Below, one piece after another: positions 9,697 through 17,801 of a DNA stretch of 64,000 nt (positions are counted from its first letter, which is position 1; every line of letters starts with the position of its first letter). The notes under the pieces were generated by a model. That model had not been told where the DNA came from, did no database searches, and saw only the letters and a list, made by a program, of their open reading frames with translations. The stretch is taken from positions 124,001-188,000 of the forward strand of contig NZ_VSST01000044.1 of assembly GCF_019402665.1 (NCBI RefSeq), read 5' to 3'. Origin of the DNA: Bradyrhizobium canariense (GTDB lineage: Bacteria; Pseudomonadota; Alphaproteobacteria; Rhizobiales; Xanthobacteraceae). A program made the translations under genes and the position numbers.

Positions 9697-9981
9697 TTAC
9701 TTCGATCGTGCCTGGTTTGGCTTTGGTCGGCATTGACGCGGCAATGCATAGTGAACGGTCAGCAAGCTTTCGTTCCTGTCGTCGAAAATCAAATGATCGG
9801 TCAAGGCCATTTCCGCGCGCATAGCATTGCAGCAGAAGATCATCCATCGATTGAACGTGGGCAGCGGGCTCATGGACCGGTAAAGCTCGCCACACTCGAT
9901 GGTCACGTTCTTAAGGCCTTGCGCATTCGCCAATTCGAGCCGGGATCGAATCTCTTGCCGGAAACGGTCCGTTGAAACCAT
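9697..9981 (-). CDS. Small conserved hypothetical protein
   Basis: A 94-residue protein with no signal peptide or membrane segment. The central pattern, ECGELYRSMS followed by a Trp and NRWMIFCCNAMRAEM, ending in a strand-like VHYALPR, resembles a family of roughly 90-residue rhizobial and pseudomonad proteins with an xGDLHRxVGGYP...CCxVM pattern. I recall these only as uncharacterised; some are found near restriction or nuclease genes. The paired Cys (CC) and charged Met-rich helix are the likeliest functional positions. It is transcribed away from the glycoside cluster and convergent with the PAS-GGDEF gene. No function is proposed. Confidence 0.6.
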   Translation of the reverse strand: MVSTDRFRQEIRSRLELANAQGLKNVTIECGELYRSMSPLPTFNRWMIFCCNAMRAEMALTDHLIFDDRNESLLTVHYALPRQCRPKPNQARSK

Positions 9982-10397
9982 GCGACATCCGATTGCCGAA
10001 AACCCTTCTGAGAGGGGGATCAGCCGGCCAGTATTGAAATCGAGCGATGAGCCCTGTCAACTCAGACGTCAGGCCGTGTGACCATAGAGCAATGCCAACA
10101 CAAAGATACAGCTAATAAAGCCGATCTGATTGATGCTCTCGTCTCGCTATTGGGCGACAGCGTTCCTATATGCTCGATATCGCCGCCCGCCCTTGGCAGT
10201 TATCGGTGACTGAGAGCATTGCGCTCCCGCCTCAACCACGAAGGCGGTCGGATGTCCGATATCCCAAAATACAAATCTCCTGGACTGATTGGTATCTCCG
10301 GTGCCGCTGCGGGTCGCTGCGTCGGCCTTCATGCAGCGGAATCCATTTTCAATTGATCTGCAGCAGCGATCTCGCACGCAGGTCGTCAGGAGGCTAC
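9982..10397. other. Intergenic region, 416 bases, no gene seen
   Basis: The stretch separates the minus-strand small gene (start 9981) from the plus-strand cluster starting at 10398, so it should hold divergent promoters. It is less GC-rich than its surroundings. I found no credible coding frame, no strong promoter match, and no repeat of the families seen elsewhere. Confidence 0.5.
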
Positions 10398-10589
10398 GTG
10401 GCAAACACAGCAACGATCCGAAATTCGAACGGGCTTCCGGCCACATTCACGGGATCGAAGACCGGGCAGGACGACGCTCCGTTTGTCTTCGTGAAGGTCG
10501 GCGATGAAGAGCGCCGCATGCGAAGGGCCGAATGGGATGCGCTTCCGCCCTGGACCGGCCCGCGCCCGGCACGAACAGTCAACGATTGA
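10398..10589 (+). CDS. Small hypothetical protein at head of glycoside cluster
   Basis: A 63-residue basic protein starting at GTG 10398, chosen because an excellent AGGAGG ribosome site lies four bases upstream. It has no membrane segment. The C-terminal half (FVFVKVGDEERRMRRAEWDALPPW) looks like a small folded, surface-charged unit. Its stop at 10587-10589 overlaps a possible TTG start of the following isomerase gene, suggesting translational coupling. I do not recognise a family. The ribosome site and position make it more likely real than not. Confidence 0.55.
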   Translation: MANTATIRNSNGLPATFTGSKTGQDDAPFVFVKVGDEERRMRRAEWDALPPWTGPRPARTVND

Positions 10590-10612
10590 TCGCACAGCCT
10601 TTGGGGGCCCGC

Positions 10613-11578
10613 TTGACGATCGAACATGCTATCGTGCGAACCAAGCCGAAGCCCTGGGGCAGTCTCGATCTGCGGCCCTGGAGCCTGGCGTCGACGAGCG
10701 ACGGCCCGATCGGGGAATTGTGGTTCGAGCGTCCGGGCCTTGCTGGGCCGGAGACGGCGTTGCTGCTCAAAATGCTCTTCACCTCCGAGCCGCTATCGAT
10801 TCAAGTTCACCCGGATGATGCGTTCGCGCGCTCGATCGGGCTTGCCAACGGCAAGACCGAAGCCTGGTACATCGTCTCCGCGATCCCCGGTGCTAGGGTC
10901 GCGGTGGGACTGAACCATCCGCGCTCCGCCGCAGAGTTGCGAGCGGCAATCGCTGACGGCTCGATCGCCGATATCGTGGATTGGCAGCCGGTTCATCCAG
11001 GCGACGCCATTTTCATTCCTGCCGGAACCGTACATGCGATCGGCGCCGGCATCGTGCTCGTCGAAATCCAGCAGCAAAGCGACGCCACGTTCCGGCTGTT
11101 CGACTATGGACGACAGCGCCAACTGCACATCGACAATGCCGTCGCGGTGGCGACAGCAGGCCCGCGCCAGATCCAATTGCCGTCCGAACGTCTGAGCGGC
11201 GCGCGAACGGTCCTCACGGTCAATTCATATTTTGCGCTGGAGCAAATTGACCTTGCTCCGGGCTCCGTTTGGATGCTCGACGCACCGAAAGAGACCTGGC
11301 TGCTGGCGATAGAAGGCCAGGCCCAACTCGGCTCGACGAGGCTGGCGCCGGGGGAGGCGATCTTCCTGGAAGCCGACCATGCGGAAATCGAGGTCGGTGC
11401 GAACGGGTTGAAAGCGCTACTGGCCTATCCCGGCCCGAAGATAAACCTCGCTGCGTTGATAGAGCGCAGCGCCGCGAGCGCCAGTCGCGCACCGCACGCC
11501 TTTCCCAGCACCCTGGTCGCGTCTCCCTTCGAGACCGCCGCGCTCAAACAATCGGAGACGCCAAATTGGCTGCCGTAA
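10613..11578 (+). CDS. Class I mannose-6-phosphate isomerase-like protein
   Basis: About 321 residues of the type I phosphomannose isomerase cupin family, which interconverts fructose-6-P and mannose-6-P using zinc. Family signatures are clear: QVHPDD, KTEAWYI, and the helix-strand block IPAGTVHAIGAGIVLVEIQQ, which together supply zinc-binding Gln, His and Glu. No ATG precedes the conserved beginning (TIEHAIVRTKPKPWGS); TTG at 10613, after a GGGGGC stretch, gives the usual length, and TTG at 10586 is the alternative. It would feed mannose-6-P, and so GDP-mannose, to the glycosyltransferase whose start overlaps its stop by 13 bases. Confidence 0.83.
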   Translation: MTIEHAIVRTKPKPWGSLDLRPWSLASTSDGPIGELWFERPGLAGPETALLLKMLFTSEPLSIQVHPDDAFARSIGLANGKTEAWYIVSAIPGARVAVGLNHPRSAAELRAAIADGSIADIVDWQPVHPGDAIFIPAGTVHAIGAGIVLVEIQQQSDATFRLFDYGRQRQLHIDNAVAVATAGPRQIQLPSERLSGARTVLTVNSYFALEQIDLAPGSVWMLDAPKETWLLAIEGQAQLGSTRLAPGEAIFLEADHAEIEVGANGLKALLAYPGPKINLAALIERSAASASRAPHAFPSTLVASPFETAALKQSETPNWLP

Positions 11579-13842
11579 ATCGTATCGCATTCATCGGCAA
11601 TTCGCTTCCCCGCCGCTGCGGCATTGCGACCTTCACCACCGACTTGCAGAGCGCCATTGCGGCGTCCCGGAGTGATCTGGAGACCGTCATCGTCGCGATG
11701 ACCGATCACGGCCAGGTCTACGATTATCCTCCCACCGTGGGCCTGGAGATCAACGACGACAGGCAAGATGATTATGTCCGTGCGGCCACTTATCTGAACA
11801 GCGGCGGCTTCGAGGCCGTTTCGCTGCAACACGAGTTCGGCATTTTCGGCGGCGAGGCCGGAGGCCAGATCATGGCGCTCCTGTCGCGCCTGACCATACC
11901 GATCGTGACAACCTTGCATACGATCTTGTCCGAGCCGACGGAGGCTCAGCGTGACGTCATCGCGCGCATCGTCGAATGCTCGTCCAAGGTCGTCGTGATG
12001 GCGGAGAAGGGTCGGGAGTTGTTGCGTTCCGTCTACCACGTGGCTGACGAGAAGATCGAAATCATCCCACACGGTATCCCGGAATTTGCGTTCGTCGAAC
12101 CCGACGCGGCCAAGGCTGCGCTCGGATTCAGCAACAAGTCGGTCATCCTGACCTTCGGATTGCTGTCGCCGAACAAGGGTATCGAAGTCATGATCGATGC
12201 GATGCCTTCGATTCTGAAGACCCGACCCGACGCCGTTTACGTCGTCCTCGGTGCGACGCATCCCAACCTCGTGCGCGATCGTGGCGAAGCCTATCGTGAG
12301 TCCCTGATGGCGCACGCGCGCCAGGCTGGCGTCGAGGATCACGTCGTGTTCCTCGATCAGTTCGTCGACAAGAAAACGCTGCTCGATTTCATCTCGATGT
12401 CCGACGTCTACGTGACGCCGTACCTCAGTGAGGCCCAGATGACCTCGGGCACGCTGGCCTATAGTTTCGGCCTCGGTAAAGCCGTGGTGTCCACCCCGTA
12501 TTGGCATGCCCGTGAACTATTGGCCGATGGCCGCGGCATCCTGGTTCCGTTTGGCGATGCGGCAGCGCTCGGCATTGAAATCGCCAAGTTGCTGACCAAC
12601 GATGTGCTTCGGCAGGCAATGCGCAAGCGCGCCTATTCGAGCAGCCGCGCGATGACGTGGGAAAGAACCGCCGAACGCTATATGTCGGTCTTCGAGAACG
12701 CCGGCCGACGGCATCGGCTCAAGACCATTGCGCGCACGGATACTGGTACGCTGCTGCGCGACAGCCGCGCCCCGCCGGAAATGCAGCTCGGTCATTTCCT
12801 GTCGATGTGTGACGACACGGGACTGTTTCAGCATGCCGTTCATAGCGTGCCGGATCGTGCCCACGGCTATTGCGTCGACGACAACGCCCGGGCGCTGCTC
12901 GTGGCCTGTGCACTCAACAATCCGGGCGAAGAGCGGCTGCCGGAAGCCCTGACGGCGCGATTTGCCGCCTTCGTCCAGCACGCCTGGAATCCGGATACAC
13001 GACGATTTCGCAATTTCATGGGCTTCAACCGCTGCTGGTTGGAGGACCAGGGGTCGGAGGATAGTCACGGACGCACGCTCTGGGCCTTGGGCGTGTGCGC
13101 GTTGACCGATGCCAGCACGTCGCGGCGCTCATGGGCCGCGGCGCTGTTTTCTGAAGCGATGGCAACAGCGGAAGAGTTTCGTTCGCCCCGTGCGTGGGCG
13201 TTCGTATTGCTGGGCCTTGATGCATACTGCTCGGCTGTCCCGAACGATGTCCAGGCGACCCGTTTGCGTGCCGTGCTTGCCGATCGGTTGATCTTGATCT
13301 TCGACACCGTGGCAACAGGCGATTGGGTCTGGTTCGAGGATGGGTTGGCCTACGATAACGCGCGCTTGCCCCAGGCGCTGATCATGACGGGCCTGGCGAG
13401 TAAGACATCGCGCTATGTCAATATCGGGCTGGAGTCGCTGCGCTGGCTTGTGAAGAGGCAAACTTCGGCGAAGGGCCAATTCCGCCCGATCGGCACGGCG
13501 GGATTTGGTGAGCGACGCCAACCCTCGCAAGCCTTCGACCAGCAGCCGCTGGAGGCCGCGGCGACCATCGCGGCATGCCTTGCCGCATGGCGGGCCGATC
13601 ACGATGTCGAGTGGAAAGCCGAAGCCGCGCGGGTCTTTGCGTGGTTTCTGGGCAGCAACGATCTATCGGCCTCGCTGGTCGATCTGGAAACCGGAAGCTG
13701 CCGGGATGGCCTGCACCCCGATCGTCCCAATGAGAATCGCGGAGGGGAATCCGTGGTGTCGTATTTGCTTGGGCTTTCCGAGATTCGGCAAATTGCCCGC
13801 CTGAGCGAAAGCCGGGCCAAGCCTGCTCCTCTCGTCGCCTGA
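11566..13842 (+). CDS. GT4 glycosyltransferase fused to a six-hairpin glycosidase-like domain
   Basis: A 758-residue two-part protein. Residues 1 to about 385 are a GT-B retaining glycosyltransferase of family GT4: RRCGIATFTTDL at the N-terminus, LQHEFGIFGGEAGG, IIPHGIP, LLSPNKGIE, and the donor-site stretch YLSEAQMTSGTLAYSFGLGKAVVSTPYWHARELL. Residues about 400-758 resemble the alpha/alpha six-hairpin glycosidase fold (YCVDDNARALL, NFMGFNRCWLEDQGSEDSHGR). The start is TTG at 11566, supported by GGAGA seven bases upstream; this overlaps the isomerase stop. No signal peptide or membrane helix is present, so it acts in the cytoplasm. Donor and acceptor are unknown; the neighbours suggest GDP-mannose. 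The fusion suggests making and trimming or recognising the same sugar chain. Confidence 0.82.
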   Translation: MAAVNRIAFIGNSLPRRCGIATFTTDLQSAIAASRSDLETVIVAMTDHGQVYDYPPTVGLEINDDRQDDYVRAATYLNSGGFEAVSLQHEFGIFGGEAGGQIMALLSRLTIPIVTTLHTILSEPTEAQRDVIARIVECSSKVVVMAEKGRELLRSVYHVADEKIEIIPHGIPEFAFVEPDAAKAALGFSNKSVILTFGLLSPNKGIEVMIDAMPSILKTRPDAVYVVLGATHPNLVRDRGEAYRESLMAHARQAGVEDHVVFLDQFVDKKTLLDFISMSDVYVTPYLSEAQMTSGTLAYSFGLGKAVVSTPYWHARELLADGRGILVPFGDAAALGIEIAKLLTNDVLRQAMRKRAYSSSRAMTWERTAERYMSVFENAGRRHRLKTIARTDTGTLLRDSRAPPEMQLGHFLSMCDDTGLFQHAVHSVPDRAHGYCVDDNARALLVACALNNPGEERLPEALTARFAAFVQHAWNPDTRRFRNFMGFNRCWLEDQGSEDSHGRTLWALGVCALTDASTSRRSWAAALFSEAMATAEEFRSPRAWAFVLLGLDAYCSAVPNDVQATRLRAVLADRLILIFDTVATGDWVWFEDGLAYDNARLPQALIMTGLASKTSRYVNIGLESLRWLVKRQTSAKGQFRPIGTAGFGERRQPSQAFDQQPLEAAATIAACLAAWRADHDVEWKAEAARVFAWFLGSNDLSASLVDLETGSCRDGLHPDRPNENRGGESVVSYLLGLSEIRQIARLSESRAKPAPLVA

Positions 13843-13885
13843 CGGAGCCGGTTACAATTTCCTCCTTCAACCCATCGAGGCCGTC

Positions 13886-15190
13886 TTGTCGCAATCTCCC
13901 TTCCTCAAACGCCAAGCCCTTCAGCTGCGGCCTGATCCGACCCGTGTCATCGTTCGGCCTTTCAAGCCGGCAACCGAGCCGCGCGACCTCAATCCGACAG
14001 ACAAGACCCGCGCCAACCATATCGTCGAACGGGTCCTCGCGCTCGATCCCGAGACGGCTGACCGGCAATTGGCCGACGTTCTGGAGAATTTCCTCGGCCG
14101 TCACCGCAACCTGTTGCAGATTTTCGAGGCACGCGCCGCGGAAATGGAAGAGGCGCTGGCCGACCATGCTGTATTCACGCAGGTGCAGCGCCAACTCGCG
14201 GGCGCCTATTTTCTTAACGAATATTCGTTCGAGGCCTCGGCATTGTTCAATCCGAGTATCGTGCCACATCCCGATCAATCCGGAACGCCGGAAGGCAGCC
14301 TCCGCTTCATCCTGAGTCTTCGTGCCGTCGGCGAGGGTCATGTGTCTTCGCTGACATTTCGCTCGGGACTTATTGCGGAAGACGGGACTGTGACGATCGA
14401 CCCGACGGCGCGTCTTGCATCCAGCCCCGATCTCGTCAGGCTGACATCGGGCGCCGGCGGCGACGGGATTGATGTTACATTCGCGGCTGGGCAGGATCTT
14501 AGCGAGCGGGTGATTTTTCCAGTCACCGAAGCGCAGTCGAACGGGATCGAGGATGCGCGCTTTGTGCATTTCAGCAACGCGGGCAAGACGATCTACTACG
14601 CGACCTACACCGCCTATAGTGGACGGGCGATCCGGTCGGAGCTGATCGAGACGTCCGACTTTGTATCGTTCCGGCTATCGACCCTGAAGGGCAATGCCGC
14701 GCGCAACAAGGGCATGGCGTTATTCCCGCGCAAGATCGGGGGCAGATATGCGATGATCGCGCGCCAGGATAACGAGAACCTCTATCTGATCTTTTCCGAC
14801 GATCTCCATACGTGGGATGGCGGGCAGCCGATCCTGAAGCCGCGATACCCCTGGGAGTTCGTGCAGATCGGCAATTGCGGATCTCCGATCGAGCTCGATG
14901 AGGGATGGCTGCTGCTGACGCACGGTGTCGGCCCTGTGCGGAAATATTCGATCGGGGCCGCGCTGCTGGACAAGAGCGACCCTTCGAAGGTGCTCGGCCG
15001 CCTGCGCGAGCCGCTATTGCGCCCGGACCCTTCCGAACGCGAAGGATATGTTCCGAACGTCGTCTACACCTGCGGCGCGATGCGCCACCGCGACAAGATC
15101 ATCTTCCCCTACGCGGTCTCCGACAGCTTCTGCAATTTCGCGACCATCGAGATTGCATCCTTGATTGCGGCCATGGACAGTAGTGCATAG
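13886..15190 (+). CDS. Glycoside hydrolase family 130 protein (mannoside phosphorylase/mannosidase-like)
   Basis: A 434-residue protein with the five-bladed propeller features of GH130, whose members phosphorolyse or hydrolyse beta-mannosides. Visible features include FNPSIV, NGIEDARFVHF (GIEDxR is typical for sugar contact), TYTAYSG, KNKGMALFPRKIGGRYAMIARQDNENLY, LLTHGVGPVRKYSIGAALLDKSDPSKV and YVPNVVYTCG. A roughly 110-residue N-terminal extension precedes the propeller. No signal peptide is present. The start is TTG at 13886 with a weak GAGG upstream; no in-frame ATG fits. It follows the glycosyltransferase by 43 bases and completes a mannose-6-P isomerase, transferase, mannoside-cleaving set. 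Whether it is a phosphorylase or a hydrolase cannot be told here. Confidence 0.83.
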   Translation: MSQSPFLKRQALQLRPDPTRVIVRPFKPATEPRDLNPTDKTRANHIVERVLALDPETADRQLADVLENFLGRHRNLLQIFEARAAEMEEALADHAVFTQVQRQLAGAYFLNEYSFEASALFNPSIVPHPDQSGTPEGSLRFILSLRAVGEGHVSSLTFRSGLIAEDGTVTIDPTARLASSPDLVRLTSGAGGDGIDVTFAAGQDLSERVIFPVTEAQSNGIEDARFVHFSNAGKTIYYATYTAYSGRAIRSELIETSDFVSFRLSTLKGNAARNKGMALFPRKIGGRYAMIARQDNENLYLIFSDDLHTWDGGQPILKPRYPWEFVQIGNCGSPIELDEGWLLLTHGVGPVRKYSIGAALLDKSDPSKVLGRLREPLLRPDPSEREGYVPNVVYTCGAMRHRDKIIFPYAVSDSFCNFATIEIASLIAAMDSSA

Positions 15191-15285
15191 GAACTGCGCT
15201 GACCGTTCTCGATGTCCATCCGATGGATTGGAAAAGCGTGAAGCGGTCGGCGCAGAACATTGCTTCGAACGGGTGATGTCCGGGC

Positions 15286-16098
15286 TCAGGCATCCGGTTG
15301 CAGGAACGTGCCGTATTGCTTGGTCGCGGCGACCGCGGCCGCGGCCTGTCCGATCATCCGCATCGCTGCCATCATCGGCCAGGGCCCAAGACTCACCCGC
15401 CGAACGCCGACGCGAGCCAGATCCCGGATTGCGGGAACGCCTTGTGTCACCATGATGTTGACCGGCAGAGGCGTGAGCTGAACGAACCTTTCAATGAGAG
15501 CGAGGTCGGTGAGGCCGGGGACGAAAATTCCGTCGGCGCCGGCCGCGGCATAGACCTTCGCCCGCCGTGCCGCTTCGTTCAGGCATTCCTCCGCCGATCC
15601 GAATTTCAGCAGGAACGGGTCTGTCCTCGCATTGATGAAAAGCTGAACTCCCAGATCTTTCGCGGCATCCCGCACGGCCTTGATCTTGGCGGCATGGCGT
15701 TCGGGATTGACCAGCTGCCGCTGTCCCCGCGAGAGCCCGTCCTCGATATTGATGCCGACGGCGCCGGCTTTCAAAATCTCGGTCGCCGATCTGGCCGCGG
15801 CCTCCGGGGTGTCGCCATATCCAGCCTCCAGATCGATTGAGACTGGAACAGAGACGGCCGCGGTCATCCGCGACACCAGGCCGGTCACAATGTCGAGCGG
15901 GACATTTTCTCCGTCGGCGTATCCAAGTGCGGAGGCGACCGCTCCGCTGCTGGTTGCGATGGCCGGAGAGGTCTTCGCGATGGCTTTGGCGGTGGCGGCG
16001 TCCCAGGCGTTGAACAGGACGAGCGGATCGCCCTTCCTGTGAAGGGCATGAAAGGTCTCGGCGTATTGCTGTTGGGTCTTGGCGTCCATTGCGCGCAC
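15286..16098 (-). CDS. Isocitrate lyase/PEP mutase family protein
   Basis: A 270-residue (beta/alpha)8 enzyme of the isocitrate lyase/PEP mutase superfamily, which cleaves or forms C-C or P-C bonds next to a carboxylate using Mg2+. Visible: LFNAWDAATAKAIAK, ATSSGAVASALGYAD, VSIDLEAGYGDTPEAA (acidic Mg2+ site), GINIEDG, INARTDPFL and GADGIFVPGL. The Cys of the isocitrate lyase KKCGH motif is absent, pointing to the oxaloacetate decarboxylase, PEP phosphonomutase-like or 2-methylisocitrate-lyase-like side of the family. ATG at 16098 or 16089 may be the start. The next minus-strand gene upstream is an alpha/beta hydrolase ending 47 bases away, so the two may be co-transcribed. Confidence 0.85.
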   Translation of the reverse strand: MRAMDAKTQQQYAETFHALHRKGDPLVLFNAWDAATAKAIAKTSPAIATSSGAVASALGYADGENVPLDIVTGLVSRMTAAVSVPVSIDLEAGYGDTPEAAARSATEILKAGAVGINIEDGLSRGQRQLVNPERHAAKIKAVRDAAKDLGVQLFINARTDPFLLKFGSAEECLNEAARRAKVYAAAGADGIFVPGLTDLALIERFVQLTPLPVNIMVTQGVPAIRDLARVGVRRVSLGPWPMMAAMRMIGQAAAAVAATKQYGTFLQPDA

Positions 16099-16145
16099 TC
16101 CGGATTAGAGAACTCGAAGGATGTTGTGGGCCACGGCCTCTGCGT

Positions 16146-17054
16146 TCAGTCAGGCGCGTGCGTCTTGAACCAGTCCATGATCAGGCCGGTGACTTCTTCC
16201 TCACGCTCGAGGTGCGGGAAGTGCCCGACATCGGGCAGGACAATCCGCTGGTGCGGCCCCTTGAACAGCGGCTCCTCCTTGACCGAGTACCTTGCTGTCG
16301 GATCGTTGCTGCCGTAGATCGTCAGCGTCGGCGTGTGCATGTCATTGATCGGCAGCCGGCGCGCGAGCCCCGCATCGGTCAGGCCTCCATAATATTTAAG
16401 CGCCGCGGCCATGGTGCCGGGCGAGCTGAGCGTCTCCTTGATGGAGCGGATGTGCTCGGCATTGTTGAACGTCGGTGACCACAGCTTCCAGAGATAGTCG
16501 ACGAAGGGGAGCCCCGCGGTATTGACCGCCGATTCGGCGCCGGGCAGCTGGAAGAAATAGACATGGAATACCGCTCGAACGAGCTCCGGATCCCTTCTGA
16601 TGCTCGAAATTGTAATCGGATGTGCGGTGTTCATGACCACGGCGGCCTTGAACGCCGATGGCGCCGTGGCCAGCGCCTGAAAGGTCGAGGTGCCGCCCCA
16701 ATCCATGCCGACGACGCGTGCCTGTCCGTCGTCGCTCAGCGCCGCGATGAGGGCTTCTAGATCCTTGCCCAGTGCGATGGGATCGAAAATGCCGTCCGCC
16801 GGAATCTCTGTCGGCGCATAGCCGCGCAGGAACGGCGCGACCGCACGATAGCCTGCATCCGCGAAGACCTGCAGCTGCTTTCGATACGACCAGGCATTGT
16901 CGGGAAAGCCGTGCAGGAACATGACAAGAGGGCCGTCGCCCTGTTCGAGATAGGCGAAGCGCACGCCGTTGGCCTGCACGTATTTCAAGGCGGGTTCAAT
17001 GCCTCTGGTATTCGCTTGGGCATCCGCTTGTCGTGGCGCGCTCCCGATATTCAT
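16146..17054 (-). CDS. Alpha/beta hydrolase, epoxide hydrolase/dehalogenase-like (copy 1)
   Basis: A 302-residue alpha/beta hydrolase. HGFPDNAWSYR carries the oxyanion motif HGFP, the nucleophile is Asp D118 in GMDWGG (an aspartate, as in epoxide hydrolases and haloalkane dehalogenases, rather than a Ser), and the catalytic His is H278 in VGHFPH. The start at 17054 is chosen because GGAGA lies seven bases upstream; 17060 is closer to it than ribosomes prefer. No signal peptide. It is divergent from a MarR-type gene, and two near-identical palindromes lie in the 100-base gap, so it is probably repressed by that regulator. Substrate unknown. A second hydrolase of the same kind lies at 31426-32457. 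Confidence 0.86.
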   Translation of the reverse strand: MNIGSAPRQADAQANTRGIEPALKYVQANGVRFAYLEQGDGPLVMFLHGFPDNAWSYRKQLQVFADAGYRAVAPFLRGYAPTEIPADGIFDPIALGKDLEALIAALSDDGQARVVGMDWGGTSTFQALATAPSAFKAAVVMNTAHPITISSIRRDPELVRAVFHVYFFQLPGAESAVNTAGLPFVDYLWKLWSPTFNNAEHIRSIKETLSSPGTMAAALKYYGGLTDAGLARRLPINDMHTPTLTIYGSNDPTARYSVKEEPLFKGPHQRIVLPDVGHFPHLEREEEVTGLIMDWFKTHAPD

Positions 17055-17089
17055 CGTCATTCTCCATGTCATCGTGCCCCGCGGGCAAA

Positions 17090-17110
17090 ATATGTGCGGA
17101 GCGCACATAT
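17090..17110. promoter_or_regulatory. Palindromic operator-like site 1
   Basis: ATATGTGCG-GAG-CGCACATAT is a perfect 9-bp inverted repeat around three central bases. It lies 36 bases upstream of the hydrolase start and 45 bases before the MarR start, in the shared promoter gap. The likely ligand is the MarR dimer encoded next to it. Confidence 0.7.
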
Positions 17111-17126
17111 TCGTCAAGTTGTTTTT

Positions 17127-17144
17127 TGTGCGCTCCGCACATAT
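17127..17144. promoter_or_regulatory. Palindromic operator-like site 2
   Basis: TGTGCG-CTC-CGCACATAT repeats site 1 in opposite central orientation. The centres of the two sites are 34 bp apart, a little over three helical turns, which would put two dimers on nearly the same face. It ends 10 bases before the MarR start codon and so could block its translation start region or promoter. Confidence 0.7.
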
Positions 17145-17154
17145 TGTCCGGCTC

Positions 17155-17664
17155 ATGGAAAATGGAATCGCAAATTTGCTGGGGGCGCTTTCGCTCGCCG
17201 TCATGGATCGGATCGAGCAGGGTGCGCGCGAGGTCATAGGCCGCGGCGGCGAGACGCCTGCCGCACTGGTCGTCATCGGCTATGGCCAGGGCATGACCAA
17301 CGACAAGCTGCGGCGGATCCTTGGCCTGTCGCATTCAGGAACGGTCCGGCTGGTGGACCGTCTGGTGTCGGATCGGCTGGTCGAACGTCGGCCCGGACAG
17401 GACGGCCGCGAGATTGCTCTGCACCTGACAGCGAAGGGCGCCTCAACCCGCAACGAGTTGATGACGTCGCGAATTTCGGCCGTCGCGTCGCTTCTGGATG
17501 TGCTGTCGCCGGCTGAAACGAAACGACTCGAAACGCTGCTCCACGAGTTGTTGGCTCGGCAGGATACGTCCGAGATGGATCGCTTCACGATCTGTCGCAT
17601 GTGCGACGACAGCGTTTGTACGAACTGCCCGTTGCCCACGGACAAGGGCAAACGCGCTCGCTAG
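17155..17664 (+). CDS. MarR-family regulator with C-terminal four-cysteine cluster
   Basis: A 169-residue winged-helix DNA-binding protein. The recognition region is visible as MTNDKLRRILGLSHSGTVRLVDRLVSDRLVERRPGQDGREIALHLTAKG, the MarR pattern with a conserved Asp-Arg in the wing. Unusually, the protein ends in CRMCDDSVCTNCPLP, placing C147, C150, C155 and C158 as two CxxC pairs: a possible zinc or Fe-S site, or a thiol redox sensor. ATG 17155 starts at the MarR N-terminal helix; a longer frame upstream runs through the operator region and is rejected. It probably represses itself and the divergent hydrolase through the twin palindromes. Confidence 0.85.
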   Translation: MENGIANLLGALSLAVMDRIEQGAREVIGRGGETPAALVVIGYGQGMTNDKLRRILGLSHSGTVRLVDRLVSDRLVERRPGQDGREIALHLTAKGASTRNELMTSRISAVASLLDVLSPAETKRLETLLHELLARQDTSEMDRFTICRMCDDSVCTNCPLPTDKGKRAR

Positions 17665-17801
17665 CGGGTGCACTCGACGCCATCATCCGGCTTGCGAGGT
17701 CTGGTCGAGCGACTCGGGGCGCAACGCGCGTTCACGTCGCGGATAGGAACGTCCGGCGTTTCTCCACGTTGTCGGCCGTCGAGCGCAAACTGGGCCATAC
17801 G

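Noticed and set aside
11269..11565. Upstream extension of the GT4 gene
   Set aside because: It lies entirely in another frame of the isomerase gene; the TTG at 11566 with GGAGA upstream matches the conserved N-terminus.
17128..17276. N-terminal extension of the first hydrolase beyond 17060
   Set aside because: It would run through both palindromes and into the MarR gene; the ribosome site near 17065 fits the shorter start.
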